From: DAOMNN01 sp035443825
GTDB taxonomy: Bacteria; Pseudomonadota; Gammaproteobacteria; Burkholderiales; Rhodocyclaceae
Length of the DNA stretch: 25,858 bases
Assembly (NCBI GenBank): GCA_035443825.1
Contig: DAOMNN010000050.1
Span: 1 to 25,858 of the forward strand
Reading direction: 5' to 3'
Shown in pieces: positions 7,003-15,089 of this stretch. The translations under genes were made by a program, and so were the position numbers. Every line of letters starts with the position of its first letter. Position 1 is the first letter of the stretch. Under the pieces are notes generated by a model. That model worked only from the letters and a program-made list of their open reading frames with translations. It had not been told where the DNA came from and ran no database searches.

Positions 7003-8022
7003 ATGGCACGGATAATGGTGACGGGTGGTGCAGGTTACATCGGATCGCACACTTGCGTGAGTCTGCTCGATGCGGGGCACGATGTCGTGGTCGTCGATAA
7101 CCTGTCGAACGGAAAGCGTGAGGCGCTTGCGAGGGTCGAGGCCCTCTGTGGCCGCAACTTGACGGGCTTGCATATTGGCGATGTGCGCGACAGGGACATG
7201 CTGCGCGAAGTGTTCGCGTCCCATTCGCCGGACGCCGTAATTCACTTTGCAGCATTGAAGGCGGTCGGCGAGTCGGTGCGACGCCCCCTTGCGTACTACG
7301 ACAACAACGTGGCAGGGACCATCGCGTTGGCCGAGGTCATGGCGGAGGCGGGTGTCAGGAGGTTGGTGTTCAGCTCGTCGGCAACCGTCTATGGTGACCC
7401 GCATCGTGTTCCGATCACCGAGGATTTTCCGACCAGCGCCACGAATCCGTACGGGTGGTCGAAATGGATGATGGAGCGGATACTCGGGGATGCCGCTGCA
7501 GCGGACGACAGGTGGCGAATCGTGCTCCTGCGCTACTTCAATCCGGTCGGCGCCCACCCCAGCGGAATGATTGGTGAGGATCCGGCCGGGACGCCCGACA
7601 ACCTGATGCCGTATGTCAGCCAGGTCGCCGTGGGGCGCCTCGACGCACTGCAGGTCTTTGGCGGTGACTACGACACCGTTGACGGAACCGGAGTCCGTGA
7701 CTATATCCACGTCATGGACCTTGCCGAAGGCCACGTCCGTGCGCTCGAATGCGTCGACGAGATGCCTCCCGTCAGTTGCTTCAATCTGGGGACGGGCCGG
7801 GGCTACAGCGTACTCGAGGTCGTTCGCGCATTCGAGAAGGCCTCCGGGCGCCCGGTTCCGTATCGGATCGTGTCCCGACGGCCGGGCGATGTAGCCGAGT
7901 GCTGGGCCGATCCGGGTAAGGCCGAGCGAATTCTCGGGTGGCGCGCGCGAAAGGGTATCGACGAGATGTGTGCGGATGCGTGGCGCTGGCAGTCGAACAA
8001 TCCGAAAGGCTATTCGGACTGA
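7003..8022 (+). CDS. galE: UDP-glucose 4-epimerase
   Basis: The product has 339 residues, the normal GalE length, and interconverts UDP-glucose and UDP-galactose in the cytoplasm using bound NAD. The N-terminal Rossmann motif TGGAGYIGS is at residues 7-15. The catalytic SSSATVYGD serine region is near residue 125 and the YxxxK pair is Tyr150/Lys154. The sugar-binding half contains LRYFNPVGAHPSGMIGEDP and the DGTGVRDYIHVMDLA block. The gene stands alone between hslR and a DUF2237 gene, so its local context does not tell whether it serves Leloir metabolism or cell-surface polysaccharide synthesis. Confidence 0.96.
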   Translation: MARIMVTGGAGYIGSHTCVSLLDAGHDVVVVDNLSNGKREALARVEALCGRNLTGLHIGDVRDRDMLREVFASHSPDAVIHFAALKAVGESVRRPLAYYDNNVAGTIALAEVMAEAGVRRLVFSSSATVYGDPHRVPITEDFPTSATNPYGWSKWMMERILGDAAAADDRWRIVLLRYFNPVGAHPSGMIGEDPAGTPDNLMPYVSQVAVGRLDALQVFGGDYDTVDGTGVRDYIHVMDLAEGHVRALECVDEMPPVSCFNLGTGRGYSVLEVVRAFEKASGRPVPYRIVSRRPGDVAECWADPGKAERILGWRARKGIDEMCADAWRWQSNNPKGYSD

Positions 8023-8120
8023 GCGGCCGGATCTCGACGGCCGCGACGAGCGCGTCCGGTTGCGAACGATCGAACTGAGGGCGCCTTCAGCTGGCGTACG
8101 AGGATACGGAGGGAAATATC

Positions 8121-8504
8121 GTGCCTGATACTCAAACACACGAGCAGTCGAACGTGCTTGGCGGACCTTTGCTTGCATGCAGCTATGCACCGCTGACGGG
8201 CTACTTCAGGACCGGATGTTGCGAGGCTGCCGCGGAAGACATCGGACGCCACGTGATTTGCGTCAAGGTGTCCGCGCAATTCCTGGCCTTCTCCAAGGAG
8301 CGGGGCAATGACCTGAGTACGCCGCGGCCGGCGCTGCGCTTCGCCGGTCTGAAGCCGGGTGATCGGTGGTGCCTGTGCGCACAGCGCTGGCTGGAAGCGT
8401 ACGAGGCTGGCGCGGCCCCTGCGGTGGTGCTTGCGGCGACACATCGCGCTGCACTCGAGGTGGTGAGCCTCGACGTGCTGCTCGAGCATGCGCAAGAGGC
8501 ATGA
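8121..8504 (+). CDS. DUF2237 family protein
   Basis: The product has 127 residues and starts with GTG at 8121, preceded by a strong GGAGGGA ribosome-binding site. It matches the DUF2237 pattern along its length: NVLGGPLLACSYAPLTGYFR, the TGCCEAAAEDIGRHVICV stretch, FLAFSKERGNDLSTPRP, GLKPGDRWCLCAQRW and APAVVLAATHRAALEVV. The conserved cysteines (the CC pair and the CLC motif) suggest a metal site or redox role, but no activity is known to me. It ends 4 bp before the stop of the oppositely oriented small gene. Confidence 0.88.
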   Translation: MPDTQTHEQSNVLGGPLLACSYAPLTGYFRTGCCEAAAEDIGRHVICVKVSAQFLAFSKERGNDLSTPRPALRFAGLKPGDRWCLCAQRWLEAYEAGAAPAVVLAATHRAALEVVSLDVLLEHAQEA

Positions 8505-8508
8505 GAAC

Positions 8509-8811
8509 TTACCAGGTGCGCCGCAGTCGGTTGCGGTACTGGACATCGTGGGGCAAGACGCGCTGCATCGCCTCCAGATGGCCAAGCACGATTTCATAGC
8601 CCTTCTTCAAGGCTTCGGGGCGCAGGTGAGGTAGTTCGCTCTGTCTTGCGATCATGCGCACCAGCCCTTCGATTGTGCGCTTGCGCTGCTGTTCATCGGG
8701 TGACAGGTAGATACCCAGTTCTGCAATGAACAGCAGCTTCAGAAACCGGGCCCTGCGTTCGACGCGCTCCAGAAAGCGCGTTTCCGGATCATTGCTTGCT
8801 TCATCAGGCAT
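8509..8811 (-). CDS. Hypothetical protein, 100 residues
   Basis: I do not recognise this gene. It is probably real: a CAGGAG ribosome-binding site precedes the ATG by about 6 bp, and it packs tail to tail with the DUF2237 gene with only 4 bp between stops. The protein looks wholly helical and charged, with a repeated RFLERVERRARFLKLLF helix, a TIEGLVRMIARQ segment and a YEIVLGHLEAMQRVLP segment. It has no signal peptide and no clear membrane span. It is probably a small cytoplasmic protein. Confidence 0.65.
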   Translation of the reverse strand: MPDEASNDPETRFLERVERRARFLKLLFIAELGIYLSPDEQQRKRTIEGLVRMIARQSELPHLRPEALKKGYEIVLGHLEAMQRVLPHDVQYRNRLRRTW

Positions 8812-9014
8812 CGTCTGCTCCTGACCATGGGATGGGAACGCAAAGCGGGATTGTGCCCGAAAAGCATTTCCGCGGAATGTTCCCGAATGTTACCCGATCC
8901 GTTGTCGATGGACTTTGTCACCAACTCGGATCCGGCAGTCGGGCGGTTTTCGAAGTGTGCGCTGATCGGTGTGCTTCATCAACGGTACAGCGCGTCATGG
9001 ATTCATTGATCCGC

Positions 9015-11915
9015 TCAGCATTTCAAGGGGCCAGCCGCAGAATCGAGAACAAATTGTGACGCCGGTCCGGCGCCCTGTGCCGTCCTGGCAGCAGCTCTCT
9101 CGAACAGCCGTCGCAAGTATCGGCCGGTGTGGCTTGCCGTATCGGCGGCAACCGTTTCGGGCGGGCCATGGCACACGATGGTCCCGCCGCCGTCGCCGCC
9201 CTCCGGACCCATGTCGATCAGCCAGTCGGCGGTCTTTATGACATCGAGGTTGTGCTCAATGACGACGATGGTGTTGCCGTGATCGCGCAGTCGCTGCAGT
9301 ACGCCGAGCAGGAGTTCGATATCACGAAAATGCAGACCCGTTGTGGGTTCGTCCAGAATGTAGAGCGTGCGTCCCGTGTCGCGCTTGGACAATTCCAGCG
9401 CAAGCTTTACACGCTGCGCTTCGCCTCCCGAAAGCGTGGTGGCGCTCTGGCCCAGACGGATATAGCCGAGTCCCACGTCGGTCAGGGTCTCAAGCTTGCG
9501 TGCGATGCCCGGGACTGCGCGAAAGAACTCGAGCGCCTGCTCGACCGTCATTTCGAGCACTTCGATGATCGTTCTTCCCTTATAGCGTATTTCCAGGGTC
9601 TCACGGTTGTAACGCTTGCCATGACACACGTCGCAGGGCACGTACATGTCCGGCAGGAAGTGCATCTCGACCTTGATCATACCGTCGCCCTGACAGGCTT
9701 CGCAGCGTCCTCCCTTGACGTTGAACGAGAACCGCCCGGGACCGTAGCCGCGCGAGCGTGATTCGGGTACGCCCGCGAACAACTCACGGATCGGCGTGAA
9801 CAGCCCCGTGTAGGTGGCCGGATTCGAACGCGGCGTGCGTCCGATCGGTGACTGGTCCACGTTGATGACCTTGTCGAAGAACTCGAGCCCCTCGATCGAG
9901 ACATAGGGTGCCGGCTCCGCACTGGAGCGGTACAGGTGCTGGGCGGCGATCGCATACAAGGTGTCGTTGATCAGCGTCGACTTTCCCGAGCCCGAGACGC
10001 CCGTGATGCAGGTGAACAAGCCACAGGGCAAGGACAGATCGACGCTCTTCAGGTTGTTGCCGCCACACCCTGACAGATGCAGCATGCGTGCCTTGTCCGG
10101 TTTCTTGCGTTTGCGCGGGATCGGTATCGTACTCAACCCGGAAAGATATGCTCCCGTGAGCGAGGCCGGATCGGCGATGACTTCGGCCGGGGTGCCCTGC
10201 GCGACGATCCTGCCCCCGTGCTCGCCTGCCCCCGGACCCATGTCCACAACGTGATCGGCCGAGCGAATTGCGTCTTCGTCGTGCTCGACCACAATGACCG
10301 TGTTTCCGAGGTCGCGCAATTGCCGCAGGGTGCCGAGAAGTCGGTCGTTGTCGCGTTGATGCAAACCGATCGAAGGCTCGTCGAGGACATACATGACGCC
10401 GGTCAGTCCCGAGCCGATCTGGCTTGCAAGGCGAATCCGCTGCGCCTCGCCGCCAGAAAGCGTGTCCGCCGAACGGTCGAGTGACAGGTAGTCAAGGCCG
10501 ACGTTGATCAGAAAGCTCAGGCGGCTGGAGATCTCGCGCACGATCTTATCGGCGACGAGTGCGCGCTGGCCGCTCAGGTTCAGGCTGTCGAAGAAACGCT
10601 TGCACTCACCCAACGCGAGCGAACTCACGACATGGATCGGCCTTCCGTCTATCAGTACGTTGCGTGCCTCGGTACGCAGGCGCGTGCCGTTGCAAGCGGG
10701 GCAGGGGCGATGCGTTCGATACTTGGCCAGTTCCTCGCGCACTGCGATGGAATCGGTTTCCCGATAACGTCGCTCGAGGTTGGGGATGATGCCTTCGAAG
10801 GGGTGCTCCTTGGAGACCATGCGGCCGTTGTCGGACAGATAGCGGAACGCGATTCGATCCTTCCCCGATCCGTGCAGAACGACTTGTTGCACCTGCGGGG
10901 CCAATTCGCTGAATGGTGCTTCGACATCGAATTCGTAATGGGTGGCCAGGCTGGTGAGCATCTGGAAGTAGAACTGGTTGCGCCGATCCCATCCGCGGAT
11001 CGCTCCCGAAGCCAGCGACAATTCGGGGTGTGCTACCACCCGTGTCGGGTCGAAGAACTCGACCTGTCCCAACCCGTCGCATTTGGGACATGCCCCTGCA
11101 GGATTGTTGAAGGAGAACAGGCGGGGCTCGAGTTCCGCCAGGGCATAGCTGCACACAGGGCAGGCGAAGCGTGCCGAGAACAGATGCTCCCGGCCGGTAT
11201 CCATCTCGACCGCGACGGCACGCCCGTCCGAATGCGTCAATGCCGTCTCGAATGACTCGGCGATACGACCGCGCTGGTCGCCGCGGACCTTGAGCCGGTC
11301 GATGACGACTTCGACCGTATGGCGTCTGCCCTTCTCCAGCGGCGAGCGCGCATCCAGCTCGCACACCTGTCCGTCGACGCGCACGCGAACGAAGCCCTGG
11401 GCCCGCAGTTCCGCAAACAGGTCGTGCTGCTCGCCCTTTCTGCCCGACACCACCGGCGCGAGAATCATCAGGCGCGTGTCCTCGGGAAAGGCAAGCACGT
11501 GATCGACCATCTGCGAAACCGTTTGCGCCTCGAGCGCGTGCTCCGGGTGGTCGGGGCAGTGGGGCGTCCCGGCGCGCGCGTAGAGCAGACGCAGATAGTC
11601 GTGGATCTCGGTCACCGTGCCGACGGTCGAGCGCGGGTTGTGGCTGGTGGCCTTCTGTTCGATCGAGATTGCCGGGGACAAACCTTCGATGAGGTCTACA
11701 TCCGGTTTCTCCATCAACTGCAGGAACTGCCGGGCGTAGGCCGACAGTGATTCGACGTAGCGCCTCTGGCCCTCCGCATACAGCGTGTCGAAAGCGAGCG
11801 AGGACTTGCCCGACCCGGACAGGCCGGTGATCACGGTCAGCCGATTGCGGGGCAGATCGAGACTGATGTTGCAGAGGTTGTGCGTACGGGCACCGCGGAT
11901 GCGGATCTCGTCCAT
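9015..11915 (-). CDS. uvrA: Excinuclease ABC subunit A
   Basis: The product has 966 residues, starting MDEIRIRGARTHNL; an in-frame ATG 60 bases further upstream (11975) lies in the promoter and is rejected. UvrA finds bulky DNA lesions and loads UvrB in nucleotide excision repair. Two ABC ATPase halves are visible: Walker A TGLSGSGKSSLAFDT and TGVSGSGKSTLINDT, and signature LSGGEAQRIRLASQ and LSGGEAQRVKLALE. Zinc modules appear as CPVC with CPKCDG, CPAC, and CEACQGDG with CDVCHGKR. It is divergent from an MFS gene and ssb, a common betaproteobacterial arrangement. Confidence 0.98.
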   Translation of the reverse strand: MDEIRIRGARTHNLCNISLDLPRNRLTVITGLSGSGKSSLAFDTLYAEGQRRYVESLSAYARQFLQLMEKPDVDLIEGLSPAISIEQKATSHNPRSTVGTVTEIHDYLRLLYARAGTPHCPDHPEHALEAQTVSQMVDHVLAFPEDTRLMILAPVVSGRKGEQHDLFAELRAQGFVRVRVDGQVCELDARSPLEKGRRHTVEVVIDRLKVRGDQRGRIAESFETALTHSDGRAVAVEMDTGREHLFSARFACPVCSYALAELEPRLFSFNNPAGACPKCDGLGQVEFFDPTRVVAHPELSLASGAIRGWDRRNQFYFQMLTSLATHYEFDVEAPFSELAPQVQQVVLHGSGKDRIAFRYLSDNGRMVSKEHPFEGIIPNLERRYRETDSIAVREELAKYRTHRPCPACNGTRLRTEARNVLIDGRPIHVVSSLALGECKRFFDSLNLSGQRALVADKIVREISSRLSFLINVGLDYLSLDRSADTLSGGEAQRIRLASQIGSGLTGVMYVLDEPSIGLHQRDNDRLLGTLRQLRDLGNTVIVVEHDEDAIRSADHVVDMGPGAGEHGGRIVAQGTPAEVIADPASLTGAYLSGLSTIPIPRKRKKPDKARMLHLSGCGGNNLKSVDLSLPCGLFTCITGVSGSGKSTLINDTLYAIAAQHLYRSSAEPAPYVSIEGLEFFDKVINVDQSPIGRTPRSNPATYTGLFTPIRELFAGVPESRSRGYGPGRFSFNVKGGRCEACQGDGMIKVEMHFLPDMYVPCDVCHGKRYNRETLEIRYKGRTIIEVLEMTVEQALEFFRAVPGIARKLETLTDVGLGYIRLGQSATTLSGGEAQRVKLALELSKRDTGRTLYILDEPTTGLHFRDIELLLGVLQRLRDHGNTIVVIEHNLDVIKTADWLIDMGPEGGDGGGTIVCHGPPETVAADTASHTGRYLRRLFERAAARTAQGAGPASQFVLDSAAGPLKC

Positions 11916-11945
11916 GAGTCGACTGCTGGCTTGGGGCAACACAAC

Positions 11946-11975
11946 ACTATACGAGAGAATCTCGCCGTAAGACAA
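11946..11975 (-). promoter_or_regulatory. Probable uvrA promoter with an internal inverted repeat
   Basis: Read on the minus strand, TTGTCT (11970-11975) and TATAGT (11946-11951) are 18 bp apart and point at the uvrA ATG about 31 bases downstream of the -10. The spacer contains CGAGA-3 bp-TCTCG (11952-11964), a perfect short inverted repeat that could bind a regulator. I see no CTGT-N8-ACAG LexA box here. Confidence 0.6.
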
Positions 11976-12001
11976 ACCGATTCGGCGCGAGCCGGACAGG
12001 C

Positions 12002-12010
12002 TGCTAAAAT
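12002..12010 (+). promoter_or_regulatory. Probable extended -10 promoter element for the MFS gene and ssb
   Basis: TGCTAAAAT forms an extended -10 (TG, one base, TAAAAT at 12005-12010). It lies 28 bp before the MFS start at 12039. The -35 region (TTCGGC at 11981-11986, 18 bp away) is poor, which is typical for promoters that rely on the extended -10. It would drive the MFS gene and probably ssb. It points away from the uvrA promoter. Confidence 0.5.
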
Positions 12011-12038
12011 CCGTCCTTTACTTCATCGCCCCGTCCAA

Positions 12039-13247
12039 ATGTCCCTTCCAGAACACGATTCGATGACGTCGGCCGAACGTCGCGCCGGGGTGAGCCTGGC
12101 GGCAATATTCGGCCTGCGCATGCTGGGTCTGTTCCTGATATTGCCGGTGTTCGCGGTCCATGCACACACGATTCCCGGGGGTGACAATCTCACACTGGTG
12201 GGGCTTGCGATCGGAGCCTATGGGCTGACACAGGCGTTCCTGCAGATTGCCTTCGGCGCCGCGTCGGACCGTTTCGGGCGCAAGCCGGTGATCGTCGCCG
12301 GGCTGGTGATCTTCTTCATCGGCAGTGTCGTCGCGGCAATGGCCGACGGTATTCACATGGTGATCGTGGGGCGCGTACTTCAGGGCGCGGGGGCGATCTC
12401 CGCTGCGGTGATCGCGCTCGCCGCGGACCTGACGCGGGACCAGCACCGTACCAAGATCATGGCCATGATCGGCGCGAGCATCGGGCTGGTTTTCGCGCTG
12501 TCCATGGTCGGCGCGCCGCTGCTGTACTCGTCGATCGGGATGGACGGCATTTTCTGGCTGACCGCAGCGCTTGCACTCGGGTCGATCTTCGTCGTGATAT
12601 GGGTCGTGCCCGATGCGCCCCAGGTACCGAGGCCGATGGGCGGGCGATTCGTCGACGTACTCCGTGACGGACAACTGATGCGCCTGAATTTCGGTGTGTT
12701 CGCCCTGCACCTGATTCAGACCACGATGTGGGTGCTCGTGCCTGCCGCGCTCGTTTCCAGTGGAAACCTGCCGCTGGCGGAGCACTGGAAGGTCTATCTG
12801 CCGGCGGTATTGCTGTCCTTTGCGGTGATGGTGCCCGCGATCATCATCGCCGAGCGCAGGGGACAGATGAAATTCATCTTCAATGCCGCTATCATAATCC
12901 TGGTGCTGGTGCAGCTTGGCCTGCTGGTATACGGGCAGAGCCTGTTCGGACTGGGGTTGTGGCTCATGCTGTTCTTCGTGGCGTTCAATGTACTGGAGGC
13001 GACACAGCCGTCATGGATATCGAAAATCGCCCGTCCGGACGCCAAGGGGACGGCGCTGGGCGTGTACAATACGCTGCAGTCCGCGGGGCTGTTTCTCGGC
13101 GGAATGCTGGGGGGCTTGCTCGCTCAGCATTACGGCACCGCAGCCGTAAACATCGCCTGCGCTGCGATCGCGCTGGTATGGCTTGCGCTTGCCGCCACAA
13201 TGACGCCCCCGCCCCGCCGGATCGAACCGGCGGCGCAGGCGGGGTAA
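12039..13247 (+). CDS. Major facilitator superfamily transporter, probable exporter
   Basis: The product has 402 residues, starting MSLPEHDSMTSAERRAG; a second ATG eight codons on (12063) is an alternative start. Twelve hydrophobic spans are expected. MFS motif A is seen as GAASDRFGRKPVI between spans 2 and 3, and FLQIAFG and LQGAGAISAAVIALAAD also fit the drug/H+ antiporter group. It acts in the inner membrane; the substrate is unknown. It sits between uvrA (divergent) and ssb (23 bp downstream), an arrangement recurrent in betaproteobacteria with no known functional link to DNA repair. Confidence 0.9.
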   Translation: MSLPEHDSMTSAERRAGVSLAAIFGLRMLGLFLILPVFAVHAHTIPGGDNLTLVGLAIGAYGLTQAFLQIAFGAASDRFGRKPVIVAGLVIFFIGSVVAAMADGIHMVIVGRVLQGAGAISAAVIALAADLTRDQHRTKIMAMIGASIGLVFALSMVGAPLLYSSIGMDGIFWLTAALALGSIFVVIWVVPDAPQVPRPMGGRFVDVLRDGQLMRLNFGVFALHLIQTTMWVLVPAALVSSGNLPLAEHWKVYLPAVLLSFAVMVPAIIIAERRGQMKFIFNAAIIILVLVQLGLLVYGQSLFGLGLWLMLFFVAFNVLEATQPSWISKIARPDAKGTALGVYNTLQSAGLFLGGMLGGLLAQHYGTAAVNIACAAIALVWLALAATMTPPPRRIEPAAQAG

Positions 13248-13270
13248 CTGGACGACCATAGGAGGTAGGG

Positions 13271-13759
13271 ATGGCATCCCTGAACAAAGTCATTCTGATC
13301 GGCAATCTGGGCGCCGATCCCGAAACCCGTTATGCGCCTTCGGGCGACGCTATCTGCAACCTGCGTGTCGCGACCACCGAAACCTGGAAGGACAAGGCGA
13401 CCGGAGAGCGCCGCGAGAACACCGAGTGGCATCGAGTGGTGTTTTTCGGCCGTGTCGCGGAAGTCGCCGCGCAGTATCTGCGCAAAGGCAGCCAGATCTA
13501 TGTGGAGGGGCGCCTGCAGACACGCAAGTGGCAGGACAAGGACGGCCAGGACCGTTACACGACCGAGATTCGCGGTGACGAGATGAAGATGCTGGGAAGC
13601 CGTCAGGGAATGGGCGGCGACGCACCGGGCACGCGCCAGGATTCCGGCGGCTACGACGCGCAGCCACAGTCGCGACCGGCCTCGCGGCCTCAGGAGTCCT
13701 CGAAGGCGCCGGCTCAGGGCGGCAGCTTCGATAACTTCGACGACGATATTCCCTTCTGA
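13271..13759 (+). CDS. ssb: Single-stranded DNA-binding protein
   Basis: The product has 162 residues. The OB fold covers about residues 1-110, starting ASLNKVILIGNLGADPETR and continuing with WHRVVFFGRVAEVAAQYLRKGS and VEGRLQTRKWQDKDG. A glycine-, glutamine- and proline-rich linker leads to the acidic tip DNFDDDIPF, which recruits other repair and replication proteins. A perfect AGGAGGT ribosome-binding site (13260-13266) precedes the ATG, fitting high expression. It is the second gene after the MFS gene and is followed by a strong hairpin terminator. Confidence 0.98.
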   Translation: MASLNKVILIGNLGADPETRYAPSGDAICNLRVATTETWKDKATGERRENTEWHRVVFFGRVAEVAAQYLRKGSQIYVEGRLQTRKWQDKDGQDRYTTEIRGDEMKMLGSRQGMGGDAPGTRQDSGGYDAQPQSRPASRPQESSKAPAQGGSFDNFDDDIPF

Positions 13760-13771
13760 TTCGGTGAATCC

Positions 13772-13810
13772 ACGGCCTTCAGCGCATCGCGCTGCAGGCC
13801 GTTCGTTTGT
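13772..13810 (+). terminator. Terminator after ssb
   Basis: ACGGCCT at 13772-13778 pairs with AGGCCGT at 13796-13802. After one T/C mismatch, CAGCGC pairs with GCGCTG around an ATC loop. A modest T-rich stretch (TCGTTTGTCT) follows. The element separates ssb from the convergent C-S lyase gene, whose stop codon begins at 13814 on the other strand. Confidence 0.82.
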
Positions 13811-13811
13811 C

Positions 13812-14984
13812 TCAGGACGGGGCTGCGCCGGGCGTTTGCCGATTCCGCAAAGCGCGACCCATCCGCGCAAGCGCTTCGTCCAGCGTTGCCCGGGTGCAAG
13901 CGAAGTTGAGCCGGACGAACCCGGGCATGCCGAAGGCCCGGCCGTCGGAAAGCCCGACGCCGGCATCTTCGAAGAAGCCTGCAGGATTTTCCAGGTCGGC
14001 CCGGCGGCAATCGATCCAGGCCAGATAGGTCGCTTCCGGAGAAGTCGTGGCGAGTCCCGGCATCTGCGCCACCGCATCCAGCATGCAGCGGCGGTTCGAA
14101 CGCAGGTACTCGAGCAGTTCGTGTCGCCACGCATCGCAGTCGCGGTACGCAGCTTCGGCCGCGACCATGCCGAGCACGTTGGGTGCTGGAACGACGCCGC
14201 GCATTGCCTGCAGAAAGCGACGACGCAGCCCGGGTTCGGAGATCACCGCAAAGGCAAAGTACAGGGCCGGAATGTTCCACGTCTTGGAGGGCGCCATCAA
14301 CGTGATCGTGCGCCGGGCGATCGATTCGTCAAGCGCCGCAATGGGAATGTGGGTCCTAGCCTGATCCAGAACCAGACCGCAATGTATCTCATCCGAGCAG
14401 ACGACGAGATCGTGCCGGTGGGCCAGTCCCGCGATCCATTCGAGTTCGTCACGATCGAAGACGCGGCCCACGGGATTGTGCGGATTGCACAGCATGAACA
14501 GCCGCGTGCGTGGTGTGAGCGTTGCCGCCACTGCTTCGCGATCCCACTCCCAGCGTCCGTTGCGCTCGATCAGTGGGCTGGTGAGCAGGCGCCGTGCGTT
14601 GTTGTCCGGCGTGCGCAGAAAAGGCGGGTATACCGGGGTGGCGGTGAAGATCTCGTCGCCTGGCGCCCCGACGATGCGACCGGCGAGATTGAATCCCGTG
14701 ACCACCCCGGGCAGGCACACAAGCCATTCGGGTTCGATCCGCCACTGGTGGTCTCGCCACACGCCATCGATGATGGCGCTGATCAGCCCTGGCCACACGT
14801 CCGTGTATCCGAAGACCGCATGGTCTACGCGCTTTCGTATCGCTTCGAGAATCGGTGGGGGTGCAGCGAAATCCATGTCCGCGACCCACAGGGGCAGCAC
14901 GTCGCGCCCACTGAAGCGACCCCATTTTTCGCCCGGCACTGAACGACGGTCTACCGCCTTGTCAAAGTCGAAATGGTGCTTCAT
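13812..14984 (-). CDS. patB: PatB/MalY-type cystathionine beta-lyase (PLP-dependent C-S lyase)
   Basis: The 390-residue protein belongs to the fold-type I aminotransferase family, PatB/MalY branch. The branch start is seen as RSVPGEKWGRF, LPLWVADMDFAAPPPI and VFGYTD. The PLP lysine is Lys234 in MAPSKTWNIP. Asn167 (CNPHNPVGRVF) and Asp198 (CSDEIHCGLV) contact the cofactor, and Arg358 in GFVRLNFAC should hold the substrate carboxylate. Members cleave cystathionine or other cysteine S-conjugates to a thiol, pyruvate and ammonia; some also act in regulation, like MalY. The true substrate cannot be read here. It is divergent from the metallo-hydrolase gene, with 105 bp between starts. Confidence 0.9.
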   Translation of the reverse strand: MKHHFDFDKAVDRRSVPGEKWGRFSGRDVLPLWVADMDFAAPPPILEAIRKRVDHAVFGYTDVWPGLISAIIDGVWRDHQWRIEPEWLVCLPGVVTGFNLAGRIVGAPGDEIFTATPVYPPFLRTPDNNARRLLTSPLIERNGRWEWDREAVAATLTPRTRLFMLCNPHNPVGRVFDRDELEWIAGLAHRHDLVVCSDEIHCGLVLDQARTHIPIAALDESIARRTITLMAPSKTWNIPALYFAFAVISEPGLRRRFLQAMRGVVPAPNVLGMVAAEAAYRDCDAWRHELLEYLRSNRRCMLDAVAQMPGLATTSPEATYLAWIDCRRADLENPAGFFEDAGVGLSDGRAFGMPGFVRLNFACTRATLDEALARMGRALRNRQTPGAAPS

Positions 14985-15089
14985 TCATCGATTCCTTCAT
15001 GAGCAGGAGTGTAAGGTGTTGTTGAAGCGGTCGTGCACGTAACAGGCGAGCGTATACAATTACGCAAAACCATTCTCTCGGGGAGGGAG

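Noticed and set aside
13764..14942. A 392-residue + strand open frame across the C-S lyase gene
   Set aside because: The minus strand shows all PatB/MalY motifs; the + frame shows none.
15033..15089. An upstream ATG giving a 19-residue longer metallo-hydrolase
   Set aside because: It has no ribosome-binding site and overlaps the likely promoter; the ATG at 15090 has GGGAGGGA just before it.
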